DNA of 64,000 bases. It comes from Ruegeria spongiae (GTDB lineage Bacteria > Pseudomonadota > Alphaproteobacteria > Rhodobacterales > Rhodobacteraceae). The notes below the pieces were generated by a model that saw only the letters and a list, made by a program, of their open reading frames with translations, was not told the DNA's origin and ran no database searches. A program made the position numbers and the translations under genes. Shown here piece by piece: positions 43,120 through 53,044 of this stretch. Numbering within the stretch: position 1 is the stretch's first letter; each line of letters starts with the position of its first letter. The stretch is from assembly GCF_023502395.1 (NCBI RefSeq), contig NZ_JAMFMB010000008.1, positions 84,769 to 148,768 on the forward strand. The letters run 5' to 3'.

Positions 43120-44136
43120 ATGAAAAAATCCGTATTTTTGGGCGCGGCGACTGTCGCCACTCTTGCAGCAGGTGCTGCAATGGCGGGGACGGCAGACGAC
43201 GTCAAGGCGCGTGGCAAGCTGAACTGCGGTGTGACCACCGGTCTGGCCGGCTTTGCGGCGCCGGATGCCAACGGGGAATGGAAGGGTTTCGACGTGTCGA
43301 TGTGCCGTGCGGTGGCAGCGGCGGTTCTGGGTGATCCCAATGCCGTCGAATTTGTGCCGACCACCGGCAAGACGCGTTTCACCGCTCTGGCCTCGGGCGA
43401 GATTGATCTGCTGGCACGCAACACCACCTGGACATTCAGCCGCGATGTCGACCTGAAGTTCGAATTCATCGGTGTGAACTACTACGATGGTCAGGGCTTC
43501 ATGGTCCCCAAAGAGCTGGGCGTATCCTCGGCCAAGGAACTGGACGGCGCGACCGTCTGCATCCAGACCGGCACCACCACCGAGTTGAATCTGGCGGATT
43601 TCTTCCGCACCAACAACATCAGCTACGAGCCGGTTCCGATCGAAACCAACGCCGAAGCGCAGCAGCAGTATCTGGCGGGGGCTTGTGACGTCTACACCAC
43701 CGACGCTTCCGGCCTGGCTGCGACACGTGCTTCGTTTGAGGATCCTTCGGCGCACATCCTGCTGCCCGAGATCATCTCGAAAGAGCCTCTGGGTCCGCTG
43801 GTGCGCCATGGCGACAACGAATGGGGCGACGTGGCCCGCTGGACGCTGAACGCGCTGATCTCGGCCGAAGAGCTGGGCGTGACCTCGGCGAATATCAACG
43901 ATATCGCCTCCAGCACCGATAACCCGGAAATCAAGCGTCTGCTGGGCACCGAAGGTACCCTGGGCGAGATGCTGGGCCTGGATGCCGAATGGGCGCAGCG
44001 CGCGATCGCTGCCGGTGGCAACTATGGTGAAATCTTTGCGAAGAACATCGGCGAAGACACCCCGATCGGTCTGGCACGCGGTCTGAACGCGCAGTGGACC
44101 GATGGCGGGCTGCTCTATTCGCCGCCGTTCCGCTAA
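43120..44136 (+). CDS. aapJ: General L-amino acid ABC transporter, periplasmic binding protein
   Basis: A 338-residue binding protein of the AapJ/BztA family. The signal peptide (KKSVFLGAATVATLAAGAAM) is cut near AMA-GTA. Family features are KLNCGVTTGLAGFAAPD, GEWKGFDVSMCRAVAAAVLGD and FTALASGEIDLLARNTTWT. It should bind glutamate, glutamine, aspartate and related amino acids. A strong hairpin follows the gene, before the permeases. Confidence 0.94.
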   Translation: MKKSVFLGAATVATLAAGAAMAGTADDVKARGKLNCGVTTGLAGFAAPDANGEWKGFDVSMCRAVAAAVLGDPNAVEFVPTTGKTRFTALASGEIDLLARNTTWTFSRDVDLKFEFIGVNYYDGQGFMVPKELGVSSAKELDGATVCIQTGTTTELNLADFFRTNNISYEPVPIETNAEAQQQYLAGACDVYTTDASGLAATRASFEDPSAHILLPEIISKEPLGPLVRHGDNEWGDVARWTLNALISAEELGVTSANINDIASSTDNPEIKRLLGTEGTLGEMLGLDAEWAQRAIAAGGNYGEIFAKNIGEDTPIGLARGLNAQWTDGGLLYSPPFR

Positions 44137-44147
44137 GAAGCCGCAAG

Positions 44148-44177
44148 AAAGGGCGCAGGACATCCTGCGCCCTTTTT
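44148..44177 (+). terminator. Intercistronic terminator between aapJ and aapQ
   Basis: AAAGGGCGCAGGA pairs with TCCTGCGCCCTTT (13 bp, 2-nt loop CA) and runs on into T residues. It lies 12 bp after aapJ. In ABC operons such a hairpin makes more binding protein than permease by stopping part of transcription or protecting the upstream mRNA. Confidence 0.75.
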
Positions 44178-44266
44178 CATTTTCACAAACAACAAACCCG
44201 GTATTTGCGAGTGGGGGCAAACCCCGCCGATTTCAGGACCGGATTGTTACGGGGAAACCATAGGTC

Positions 44267-45535
44267 ATGACAACACTCACTGACCCGCCGAAGGAGCATT
44301 TTCGGCTGTCCATGCTCCTTTATGATACACGTTACCGGTCAGCCACGATCCAGGTCATTGCGTTGATGGGGTTCATGCTGCTGGCGGCATGGCTGCTCAG
44401 CAACACGATCCAGAACCTCGAAGCGCTGGGCAAACCGGTCGAGTTCGGGTTCTTCAGCGAACCGGCCAGCTATGACATCAACCAGCGCCTGCTGGAATAT
44501 GATTCCCGCGACAGCCACCTGCGCGCCGCCCTGATCGGGCTGCTGAACACGCTGGTCGTGGCGGTGCTGGGCTGTATCACGGCCACCGTCATCGGCGTCC
44601 TTGTGGGCGTGTTGCGCCTGTCATCAAACTGGCTGGTCTCAAAGATCATGACCGTCTATGTCGAGATGTTCCGCAATGTGCCGGTCCTTCTGTGGATCGT
44701 CTTTGCGATGGCGATCCTGATCGAGAGCCTTCCGGCCCCACGGGCGTTTCGAGGCGAAGACCCCGCAGCGACGATGGACCTGTTCAACACGGTTGCTGTC
44801 ACCAATCGCGGTGTCTACATCCCCGAGGCGCTGTTTTCGCGCTCGTTAGGGGATATCCACTTCTTTGGCGATAGCGCGCTGCGGTTCGACGTGTCGCTTG
44901 ACCTGATCGCGATCATCGTCGTTCTGGCGGGCAGTATCTTTGCCATGCGCAAGGTCATCGCCTGGGCCAACCGGACCCAAGAGCAGACCGGTGACCGGCC
45001 AAAGACCTGGCATATCCTGCTGGGCCTTTTCTTTGTGCCGATGCTGACTCTGCTGGTTGCGCTGGGTTTCCACCTTGGCTACCCCGAGCTCAAAGGGTTC
45101 AACTTCACCGGCGGCACCCATATGCGGAACTCGCTGATCGCGCTCTGGCTGGCCCTGTCGCTTTATACAGCCGCGTTCATTGCCGAGATCGTGCGCGGTG
45201 GCATCCTTGCCATCAGCCATGGCCAGACCGAGGCTGCTGCGGCTCTGGGGCTGCGTCAGGGGCGGATCATGCGGCTGGTGATCCTGCCGCAGGCGCTGCG
45301 GGTGATCATCCCGCCGATGATCTCGAACTATCTGAACCTGACCAAGAACTCCTCTCTGGCCATTGCGGTCGGCTACATGGACATCACCGGCACACTTGGC
45401 GGGATCACCATGAACCAGACCGGGCGCGAGTTGGAATGTGTTCTGCTTCTCATGCTGGTTTATCTCTGCATTTCCCTGAGCATTTCAGCGGTGATGAACT
45501 GGTACAACGAACGCGTCAAATTGGTGGAGCGGTAA
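44267..45535 (+). CDS. aapQ: General L-amino acid ABC transporter, permease
   Basis: A 422-residue permease of the His/Glu/Gln/Arg type with the long periplasmic insertion seen in AapQ/BztB. The EAA loop reads TEAAAALGLRQGRIMRLVILP in sequence and contacts the ATPase. Six to eight hydrophobic segments are visible. It is 1 bp from aapM. Confidence 0.93.
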   Translation: MTTLTDPPKEHFRLSMLLYDTRYRSATIQVIALMGFMLLAAWLLSNTIQNLEALGKPVEFGFFSEPASYDINQRLLEYDSRDSHLRAALIGLLNTLVVAVLGCITATVIGVLVGVLRLSSNWLVSKIMTVYVEMFRNVPVLLWIVFAMAILIESLPAPRAFRGEDPAATMDLFNTVAVTNRGVYIPEALFSRSLGDIHFFGDSALRFDVSLDLIAIIVVLAGSIFAMRKVIAWANRTQEQTGDRPKTWHILLGLFFVPMLTLLVALGFHLGYPELKGFNFTGGTHMRNSLIALWLALSLYTAAFIAEIVRGGILAISHGQTEAAAALGLRQGRIMRLVILPQALRVIIPPMISNYLNLTKNSSLAIAVGYMDITGTLGGITMNQTGRELECVLLLMLVYLCISLSISAVMNWYNERVKLVER

Positions 45536-45536
45536 T

Positions 45537-46841
45537 ATGAGTGATGTTTCATTTGTCCGCACGGAGATGCTGCAAGAGCAAACTCCGCCAGCGTCCGAGG
45601 TTGGCATCATTGGCTGGGTCAGACACAACCTGTTTTCGGGCTGGTTCAACTCGATCCTGACGCTGATTTCCCTTTATGCGATCTACTACGTTCTGTCTGG
45701 CATTGTGCCGTGGATATTCCAGTCTGTCTGGAACGCGAATTCACTGACCGAATGTCGGGAAATCATGATGGCGACCTGGGGCTCGACCCACGGGCACGCC
45801 TGCTGGGCGGTGATCAATGACCGCTGGCTGCAGATGCTGTTCGGGTTTTATCCCGATCATCTGTACTGGCGTCCGATCCTGGCGCTGGTGCTGCTGCTGA
45901 TCGCGCTCGCGCCGATCCTGTATTCGGAACGTGTACCGTCAAAGCTGCTCTATCTGACGGCGGCCTATCCGTTCCTGATGCCGTTCCTGATGTGGGGCGG
46001 CACCATCTGGGGCCCGATCTCAGCCGCGCTGGGATTTGTCATCGGCTGGGGTGTCTACACGGTTCTCAGCAAACAACTGAGCGGTCTGCTTGGCCTCGTC
46101 CTCGGCGTGTTGGCAACGGTGATTTGGTGGTTGGTCCTGTCCGGCTACGTCGTCGGTGCCATGGATTCGATCCTGCCCATCGGTATCGAAGCCGTGCAAA
46201 GCCGCCAGTTCGGTGGTTTCATGCTGGCGATCCTGCTGGGTGTTGTTGCCATCGGTGTCTCACTGCCGATCGGGATTGTCCTGGCGCTGGGCCGTCAATC
46301 GGACCTGTTGATCGTCAAATACCTCTGCGTGGGCTTTATCGAGTTCATCCGGGGCGTTCCGCTGATCACGCTCCTGTTCGTGGCATCGCTGCTGTTGAAC
46401 CTGTTCCTGCCGCCGGGCACGAATTTTGACATCATCCTGCGGGTTATGATCATGATGACGCTGTTTTCGGCCGCCTATATGGCCGAGGTGATCCGGGGTG
46501 GCCTCGCCGCCTTGCCTCGGGGGCAGTATGAGGGGGCGGATTCGCTTGGCCTCAACTACTGGCAGGCGCAGCGTCTGATCATCATGCCACAGGCGCTGAA
46601 AATCTCGATCCCGGGTATCGTGTCGACCTTCATCGGCATCTTCAAGGATACCACGCTGGTCTCGATCATCGGCCTGTTCGATGTGATCGGCCTGTCCAGC
46701 GCCATCCGCGCCGATACGGCCTGGAACGGCATCTACTGGGAACTGTTTGCCTTTATCGGTGCGCTGTTCTTCGTGGTCTGCTTCTCCATGTCCCGTTACT
46801 CCATGTATCTGGAGCGCAAGCTCCAAACTGGCCATCGTTAA
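45537..46841 (+). CDS. aapM: General L-amino acid ABC transporter, permease
   Basis: A 434-residue permease, partner of AapQ. The EAA loop is [21 protein letters not shown]. The N-terminal half is longer than in simple permeases and has extra hydrophobic segments, as known for AapM/BztC. The two permeases form the heterodimeric channel. Confidence 0.93.
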   Translation: MSDVSFVRTEMLQEQTPPASEVGIIGWVRHNLFSGWFNSILTLISLYAIYYVLSGIVPWIFQSVWNANSLTECREIMMATWGSTHGHACWAVINDRWLQMLFGFYPDHLYWRPILALVLLLIALAPILYSERVPSKLLYLTAAYPFLMPFLMWGGTIWGPISAALGFVIGWGVYTVLSKQLSGLLGLVLGVLATVIWWLVLSGYVVGAMDSILPIGIEAVQSRQFGGFMLAILLGVVAIGVSLPIGIVLALGRQSDLLIVKYLCVGFIEFIRGVPLITLLFVASLLLNLFLPPGTNFDIILRVMIMMTLFSAAYMAEVIRGGLAALPRGQYEGADSLGLNYWQAQRLIIMPQALKISIPGIVSTFIGIFKDTTLVSIIGLFDVIGLSSAIRADTAWNGIYWELFAFIGALFFVVCFSMSRYSMYLERKLQTGHR

Positions 46842-46851
46842 GGAGGGCCCA

Positions 46852-47643
<792 letters not shown>

Positions 47644-47670
47644 GATAGGGTGAACACCCTTCTTGAACCT

Positions 47671-47701
47671 AAAAAAGGCGGGGTCTGACCCCGCCTTTTT
47701 T
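47671..47701. terminator. Bidirectional terminator between aapP and sixA
   Basis: A6-GGCGGGG-TCTGA-CCCCGCC-T6 is symmetric, so it can end transcription of aapJQMP (plus) and of the argB-sixA operon (minus). The T run touches the sixA stop codon. Confidence 0.9.
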
Positions 47702-48197
47702 ATTCCGGCAATTCGCGCGGGATGACGAAATCCAGAACCGTGCCATCCTGCCATGTGACCTCTGCCCAATCCTCAACCGGAAAGGTGATCACCGTAGTGG
47801 CACATGTGGGGTAGTCAAAAAACCGGTCATGTGGCGGTGGGGCCTTTACCAGCCCTTCCGCGAAGGCGGCAATGCCGGGATTGTGGCCCAACATCAGAAC
47901 ACAGTGCCCCGTCGCGCCGCTGAGCGCGTGCATCAAGCCCTGCGCGTCGGTGTGGTAGAGCGCGCGCGTGAATGTGGTCTGTTTCGCGGCCAGTTTCATA
48001 CGGTCCCAGGTCTCTCGCGTGCGCGCCGAATCCGAACTCAGCACCTCGTCAGGCAGATAGCCCTTTTCGGACAGCCATTGTCCGATGGCTTGGGCTGATC
48101 TGCGCCCGCGCTTGTTCAGCGGGCGGGCATGGTCGTCCATGCCGGGGTGATCCCAGCTAGATTTGGCGTGGCGGGTCAGGATGAGGGTGCGTGTCAT
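47700..48197 (-). CDS. sixA: SixA-type phosphohistidine phosphatase
   Basis: A 165-residue histidine-phosphatase-fold protein. The catalytic RHAKSSWD motif (R9, H10) follows LILT. MLGHNPGIAAF carries the second active-site histidine. It removes phosphate from histidine of phosphotransfer proteins or from small molecules. Its ATG overlaps the stop of the 4Fe-4S protein gene (ATGA). Confidence 0.9.
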   Translation of the reverse strand: MTRTLILTRHAKSSWDHPGMDDHARPLNKRGRRSAQAIGQWLSEKGYLPDEVLSSDSARTRETWDRMKLAAKQTTFTRALYHTDAQGLMHALSGATGHCVLMLGHNPGIAAFAEGLVKAPPPHDRFFDYPTCATTVITFPVEDWAEVTWQDGTVLDFVIPRELPE

Positions 48198-48856
48198 GAG
48201 GGATGAAAAGCTCTCATATGCAGGGCGGATTGCGCATGGCTGCGCCCGGCCCCGGTGCTGACAGGGCAGGCGCGGCGGGCGAGGCAGCCTTTGCTCATGC
48301 AGGTCGTGCCTGCGTCGGTAGAGAGAAAGCCATGACAGGCGGCCAGATCGTACGCGCCGATGGCGCTCAACGCGCCAACCGGGCAGGCGGTGGTGCAGGG
48401 GGCCGCACAGGTTGCGCAGGGTGCGGTTTTGGGCGGCGCGAGAAGCGGCAGTTCGTCCTCGAAATGCAGCGCCCCCCGGAATGAGATCATCAGGCCCACA
48501 GTGTCATGGACCAGCATCCCCACCGGGCTTTGCCAGTAGCGCCCGGACTTCAGCGCCCAATCGATGAAGGGGGCGTAAGGCGGTCCGCCAAAAGGATAGC
48601 TGCAGGAGACACCCAGATGTTGCGCCAGCCCGCCCACGACGCGCTCGGACCAGCGATCTACCGGGTCTGCCTCATCGTTCAGATATTCCGGTGAGCGCGC
48701 GAATACCGGCCAGAAGGCCGGACCAGCACCCAGCAGCACCAGCGTTCCGGTGTCGTGTGACGCGTCATAAGCCCGTTTGGGATGAAAGGCGCCCATCACG
48801 ATCAACCCGCGCTCGGCGGCCAATGCCTCGATCTGGTGCAGCCCCGGCGCGTCCAT
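48194..48856 (-). CDS. Ferredoxin-like 4Fe-4S protein
   Basis: A 220-residue protein with a C-terminal cysteine cluster (CATCAAPCTTACPVGAL, then ACHGF, CMSKGC and RACPV) that can bind one or two [4Fe-4S] clusters. The N-terminal 130 residues lack a known motif but resemble the QueG-type fold in layout (GLMISFRGALHFEDELPL). The start is ATG 48856, which shares one base with the argB stop (TGATG). Function is unknown; its place between argB and sixA gives no clear hint. Confidence 0.78.
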   Translation of the reverse strand: MDAPGLHQIEALAAERGLIVMGAFHPKRAYDASHDTGTLVLLGAGPAFWPVFARSPEYLNDEADPVDRWSERVVGGLAQHLGVSCSYPFGGPPYAPFIDWALKSGRYWQSPVGMLVHDTVGLMISFRGALHFEDELPLLAPPKTAPCATCAAPCTTACPVGALSAIGAYDLAACHGFLSTDAGTTCMSKGCLARRACPVSTGAGRSHAQSALHMRAFHPS

Positions 48857-49719
48857 CAATCCGGACGGATCAGCGACCCGGCGCCGTGTTCGGTGAACAG
48901 TTCCAGCAGCACCGCATTGGGTGCACGTCCATCCAGAATGACCACCGCGCGTACCCCGTTGTGCAGCGCGTCCAGAGCGGTCTCGGTCTTGGGGATCATG
49001 CCACCCGCGATGGTGCCTTCACGGGTCATCTCGCGGATCTGGCCCGCTTTCAATTCGGTCACGACCTCACCGGCGGCGTTTTTCACGCCCGATACATCGG
49101 TCAGCAAAAGCAGCCGGTCGGCCTTGAGCGCCGAGGCGACCGCCCCGGCGGCGGTGTCGCCATTGACGTTGAAGGTCTCACCCTCGGGTCCAGCGCCCAG
49201 AGGCGCGATCACCGGGATCACGTCATTGGCGAACAGGTCATTCAGCAGCTTGGGGTTCATTTTCGATGGCGTGCCGACAAAGCCCAGAGAGGCGTCGGTC
49301 TGTTCGCATTGCATCAGATTCGCGTCCTTGCCCGACAGGCCCACAGCGGTACCCCCCTGACGATTGATCGCCTGCACGATGCGCTTGTTGACCAGGCCGG
49401 ACAGGACCATCTCGACCACTTCGACGGTGGCCTGATCGGTGACACGCTTGCCATTGACGAATTCGGACTGGATATCGAGCCGGTTCAGCATCGCGTTGAT
49501 CATCGGACCGCCGCCATGCACCACAACCGGGTTCACCCCCACATGACGCAGCAGCACGACGTCGCGCGCAAAGCTTTCCATCGCCTCGTCGCTGCCCATG
49601 GCGTTGCCGCCCAGCTTGATGACGACAATGGCCCCGTCATAACGCTGCAGGTAAGGCAGGGCACTGGACAGGGTGGCGGCGGTGGCAATCCAATCGCGAT
49701 TCATATCTCGTGTCTTCAT
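48856..49719 (-). CDS. argB: Acetylglutamate kinase
   Basis: A 287-residue kinase, second step of arginine synthesis. [11 protein letters not shown] is the phosphate-binding loop; [17 protein letters not shown] binds acetylglutamate, and [16 protein letters not shown] is the C-terminal signature. The start at 49719 ([12 protein letters not shown]) is chosen since the 33 residues before it are not family-like. The gene belongs to the minus-strand chain from yidC. Confidence 0.96.
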   Translation of the reverse strand: MKTRDMNRDWIATAATLSSALPYLQRYDGAIVVIKLGGNAMGSDEAMESFARDVVLLRHVGVNPVVVHGGGPMINAMLNRLDIQSEFVNGKRVTDQATVEVVEMVLSGLVNKRIVQAINRQGGTAVGLSGKDANLMQCEQTDASLGFVGTPSKMNPKLLNDLFANDVIPVIAPLGAGPEGETFNVNGDTAAGAVASALKADRLLLLTDVSGVKNAAGEVVTELKAGQIREMTREGTIAGGMIPKTETALDALHNGVRAVVILDGRAPNAVLLELFTEHGAGSLIRPD

Positions 49720-49824
49720 GGCAAGGATCCTTTGACCCTCTGTTAGGAGGTTTGGCCAAAACTGCCAAGACCGGATGGGACAAAACATGCCGCGCCACCG
49801 AGAAGGGCGGCGCGGCACCGCTCT

Positions 49825-51222
49825 TTAGTTGAAGGCCCGCTTCATCGCCGGGATGTTGCCGAGCACCAGCATGTCAAACGCCAGTACCGCCAGCAGGGTC
49901 AGCCCGACCAGCGGGAACGCCATCGACGTAATCAGCCCGATGAACACCGCGCCCTTCCAGAAAGGCAGGTCAGCTGGCAGCGGCGGGGCGGCCAGACGGC
50001 CTGCACGCGACGGACGCCGCTTGATCCACATGACAACGCCCGAGGCGCAGACAAAGATCACCGACAGGCAGAACACAACGTTCAGGACGAAATTCCACGT
50101 GCCCATCAGGCCCATATGGAACGGAATGCCAACCGCCATGCTCTGACCCATCAGCGAATAATCCTCGAACCGCACATCGGCCAGAATCTTGCCGGTATAT
50201 TGGTCCACATGAACGGTGCGATCCACCATCGGGTCGGTGGAATCCCCGCTCATGCTGTCGCGGTTCAGCGTCCAGACACCGGTATCATCGCCGGGATAGG
50301 CAATACGGAACCGGTTCTCCATTCCCAGCGACAGGCCTAGCGTCACAAGCGTGTCGATATCGATCGTTGTGCCTGCGGGGATGCCCGCCTCCCCGACATT
50401 CGAGCCAGACTCCGGCATCGGGGTCTGCTCCAGCGCCCAGGGCACGTCGTTCTGATTGCCGTGGTTCATGCTGGCATGGGTGTCATCCGACAGCGGAACA
50501 TTGTCCCATTTCTCGGCAGGAAAGCTGCTCCAGGGCTGGACCATCATACCGCCCCAGACCCCGGCCCAGGACAGGCCCGATATCAGGAACAAAACCAGCA
50601 AAAGCGACATCCAGAACCCGACTACCGCATGCAGAGACTTCCACAGCGCCCGCCCGCGAGCCTTCAGGTTCGGCACAAAAGCGGCAAGCGCGTTGCCACG
50701 CGGCCACCACAGGTAAAGGCCCGTCAGCACCAGAACCAGGGCCAGCCCGGCGGCCACCTCGATCAACCGATCACCGGTATCCCCGATCAGCAGGGTCGAG
50801 TGGATGTTGTCGGCCAGATCATACCAGCCAGCGCGCCGGTCCCAGGTCTCGATCACCGAACCCGTATAGGGGTCGACCGCCGCCATCAACTGACCAGTCT
50901 CGCCCTTGACGCGAAAGACGGTGGCCAGGTTGTCCGCCTTGGGACCGATCCATTCGACAACCTTACCGGGCACCGCAGCCAATGCCGCCTCGGCCTGTTC
51001 CGAGACGCTGAGCGCCTCGCCTTGCACTGCTACGGCGATCTTCTCGCCGTCGCGACCGTCGAATTGGGTGAGGAACATCATCATCAGGCCGGTCACCGCC
51101 AGCATGATGAGAAAGGGGATCACGAATATCCCCGCGTAGAAGTGCCACCGCCACGCGGCGAAATAGAATTTTTGCGCAAGTTTAGTCTGGCCGGTGTTGG
51201 CGACCGGGTTTGGATTGTCCAT
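49825..51222 (-). CDS. PepSY-associated membrane protein
   Basis: A 465-residue protein with the PepSY-TM layout: an N-terminal helix after WRWHFYAGIFVIPFLIMLAVTG, a periplasmic part with a PepSY-like repeat (VDPYTGSVIETW) and a second (VDQYTGKILADVRF), and further helices with HSTLLIGDTGDRLIE and IPFHMGLMGTWN. The conserved histidines in these membrane segments suggest heme or electron transfer, as in siderophore or iron reductases of this family. It lies next to a DUF2946-like gene; both separate engB from argB. Confidence 0.83.
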   Translation of the reverse strand: MDNPNPVANTGQTKLAQKFYFAAWRWHFYAGIFVIPFLIMLAVTGLMMMFLTQFDGRDGEKIAVAVQGEALSVSEQAEAALAAVPGKVVEWIGPKADNLATVFRVKGETGQLMAAVDPYTGSVIETWDRRAGWYDLADNIHSTLLIGDTGDRLIEVAAGLALVLVLTGLYLWWPRGNALAAFVPNLKARGRALWKSLHAVVGFWMSLLLVLFLISGLSWAGVWGGMMVQPWSSFPAEKWDNVPLSDDTHASMNHGNQNDVPWALEQTPMPESGSNVGEAGIPAGTTIDIDTLVTLGLSLGMENRFRIAYPGDDTGVWTLNRDSMSGDSTDPMVDRTVHVDQYTGKILADVRFEDYSLMGQSMAVGIPFHMGLMGTWNFVLNVVFCLSVIFVCASGVVMWIKRRPSRAGRLAAPPLPADLPFWKGAVFIGLITSMAFPLVGLTLLAVLAFDMLVLGNIPAMKRAFN

Positions 51223-51297
51223 TGCATGTCTCTTTGAATATCAAACACCCCCCGTCGCTGCGGTGCGCGGGGCTTTCAGGATTGGTCGTTTGTGGAA

Positions 51298-51657
51298 TCA
51301 AAGAACCTGCGGTGGCCCCCGCGCATCATAACGGGCATGAAACCCGGCGCTGCGATGGGTGAAACCCGCCGTGGCCCAGCGCTCGGTCAACATGGATGGC
51401 AGCAGGGTCACCACACGGCTATCCGAAAGCAACCCCGCCGTTTGCATCGTGCCAAAGGCGCAGGATATGCGTTCTTCGGTTTCCTCGTGCAGGGGGTCGT
51501 CGCCGTCCAGATCGACCCAGCGCTCGACCGTGCCGTTGCCGGTACAGAGCACCAGCAGCATCCTGTCGCCCGCGCCCGCAGGCATCCAGCCCTGCGGGAT
51601 CGCGCTGCTCAGCGCCAACGCGATCAGGGTCAGGCATATTACCAGCCGCAGCCTCAT
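51298..51657 (-). CDS. Small DUF2946-like exported protein
   Basis: A 119-residue protein. The N-terminal hydrophobic segment (RLVICLTLIALALSSAIPQGWMP in two parts) acts as signal or anchor. The central LLVLCTGNGTVERWVDLDGDD with Cys38 and a later Cys66 resembles DUF2946. The start at 51657 overlaps the engB stop (ATGA). It is near the PepSY gene and may share its role in metal uptake; not certain. Confidence 0.65.
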   Translation of the reverse strand: MRLRLVICLTLIALALSSAIPQGWMPAGAGDRMLLVLCTGNGTVERWVDLDGDDPLHEETEERISCAFGTMQTAGLLSDSRVVTLLPSMLTERWATAGFTHRSAGFHARYDARGPPQVL

Positions 51658-52307
51658 TCCAATGTGGCGATAATCGACCGCAAGATCGGGATGCCGTCGC
51701 CCTTTTCGGACGAGGTCAGCACGATCTCGGGATAGGCGGCAGGGTGTTTCGACAGGGCGGCGCGGACCTGATCCAGCACCCGTTCGCGTTCCTTTGCCTT
51801 GACCTTGTCGGCCTTGGTCAACACGCATTGGAAGGTCACGGCGCTGGTATCCAGCAGCTTCATGATCTCGGCATCGACGGGTTTGACGCCATGGCGCGCA
51901 TCCACCAGAACAAAAGCGCGGCGCAGGGTCTGGCGACCGCTGAGATATTGTTTCAGCAGACGCTGCCATTTCTCGACCACCGGCAGCGGCGCATTGGCAT
52001 ATCCATAGCCCGGCAGGTCCACGAGATAAAGCTCGGGCCCTTGCGTGAAGAAATTGATCTCTTGTGTGCGCCCCGGTGTGTTCGAGGCGCGTGCCAGCCC
52101 CTTGGTGCCCGTCAGCGCGTTGATCAGGCTCGACTTGCCGACATTCGAGCGGCCGGCGAAACAGACCTCGATCCGGTCCGCAGGTGGCAGGCCGGACATG
52201 GCAACCACGCCTTTCACGAACTCTGACTCGCCAGCAAACAGCTTGCGCCCGCGCTCCTGCGCCAACGGTTCAGGATCCTCGGCAAGGGGGAAGGGAAGAG
52301 AGGTCAT
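51654..52307 (-). CDS. engB: Ribosome biogenesis GTP-binding protein EngB (YsxC/YihA)
   Basis: A 217-residue GTPase. G1 is AGRSNVGKSSLINAL (51-65), G3 is DLPGYGYA, and G4 is TKADK. ARASNTPGRTQEINFF is the EngB switch I region. It helps assemble the large ribosomal subunit. It overlaps the MOSC gene and the DUF2946-like gene by 4 nt each. Confidence 0.95.
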   Translation of the reverse strand: MTSLPFPLAEDPEPLAQERGRKLFAGESEFVKGVVAMSGLPPADRIEVCFAGRSNVGKSSLINALTGTKGLARASNTPGRTQEINFFTQGPELYLVDLPGYGYANAPLPVVEKWQRLLKQYLSGRQTLRRAFVLVDARHGVKPVDAEIMKLLDTSAVTFQCVLTKADKVKAKERERVLDQVRAALSKHPAAYPEIVLTSSEKGDGIPILRSIIATLE

Positions 52308-53044
52308 AGCAGCTCCAGTCTGTCGCCGATACCAACACGCCCGCCGCGGATCACCTCGGCTTTGACGCTGAAATCCTTGTGGCCCCAGTGCTGTTCCAAC
52401 GCGCCCAGCGTATCGGCGTCGCGCAGGCCGGTCTGAGGATTCACCGTTGTCGCCAGACAGCGGGTCGTGCGCTCGCGCACCTGCAGGATCGAGTCTCCGA
52501 TCTGCACTTGCTGGCCGATCCAGTCGAATTCGGCCCAGTCGGGAAAGCCATCGAACCAGATATTGCCGCGCCAGCGATGGATTGACAGGTTGTGACCCAG
52601 CTTCTGCTCTACCGCGCGATGGGTAGCCATATTGCACAACGTCAGCGACGGCCAGCTGCTATCGGTCATGCCAACACCGGGCACGCGAATGATGTCGGCG
52701 GGCGCGGCGCGACCTTCGGGCATCAGAGGCATCACCCAGTCCAGGAACGCGGGTTCTTCGGTTTCGGGGTTAAAGCGCAGATCGGGCCGCTCAGGATGCG
52801 TCAGCACCAGCCTGTCACCGTCCGTGCGGGCCGAGATCGCCATCAATTGCGGCGACCCCGCCGCGCGGGTGAAATTGGCGCATTTGGCCCATTCGGCACT
52901 GTCAACCTTCGCCGCCTCATGGGCAACCGCCCAAACGCGGTCGCCGGGCAGACATTGCCCGGCGATCAGCGCCACCTCATCCAGAGCCTCGCGGCCATGC
53001 GCCTTGATTGGGTGTCGCCAGAGGCTCTGGACCGTTGCGGTCAC
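52304..53044 (-). CDS. MOSC domain-containing protein
   Basis: A 246-residue protein with a MOSC N-terminal beta barrel (VQSLWRHPIKAHGREALDEVAL in sequence) and the core VRERTTRCLATTVNPQTGLRD, which includes the conserved cysteine used for sulfur or molybdenum-cofactor chemistry. It lies between yidC and engB with ATGA overlaps on both sides. Its target is unknown. Confidence 0.85.
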   Translation of the reverse strand: MTATVQSLWRHPIKAHGREALDEVALIAGQCLPGDRVWAVAHEAAKVDSAEWAKCANFTRAAGSPQLMAISARTDGDRLVLTHPERPDLRFNPETEEPAFLDWVMPLMPEGRAAPADIIRVPGVGMTDSSWPSLTLCNMATHRAVEQKLGHNLSIHRWRGNIWFDGFPDWAEFDWIGQQVQIGDSILQVRERTTRCLATTVNPQTGLRDADTLGALEQHWGHKDFSVKAEVIRGGRVGIGDRLELL

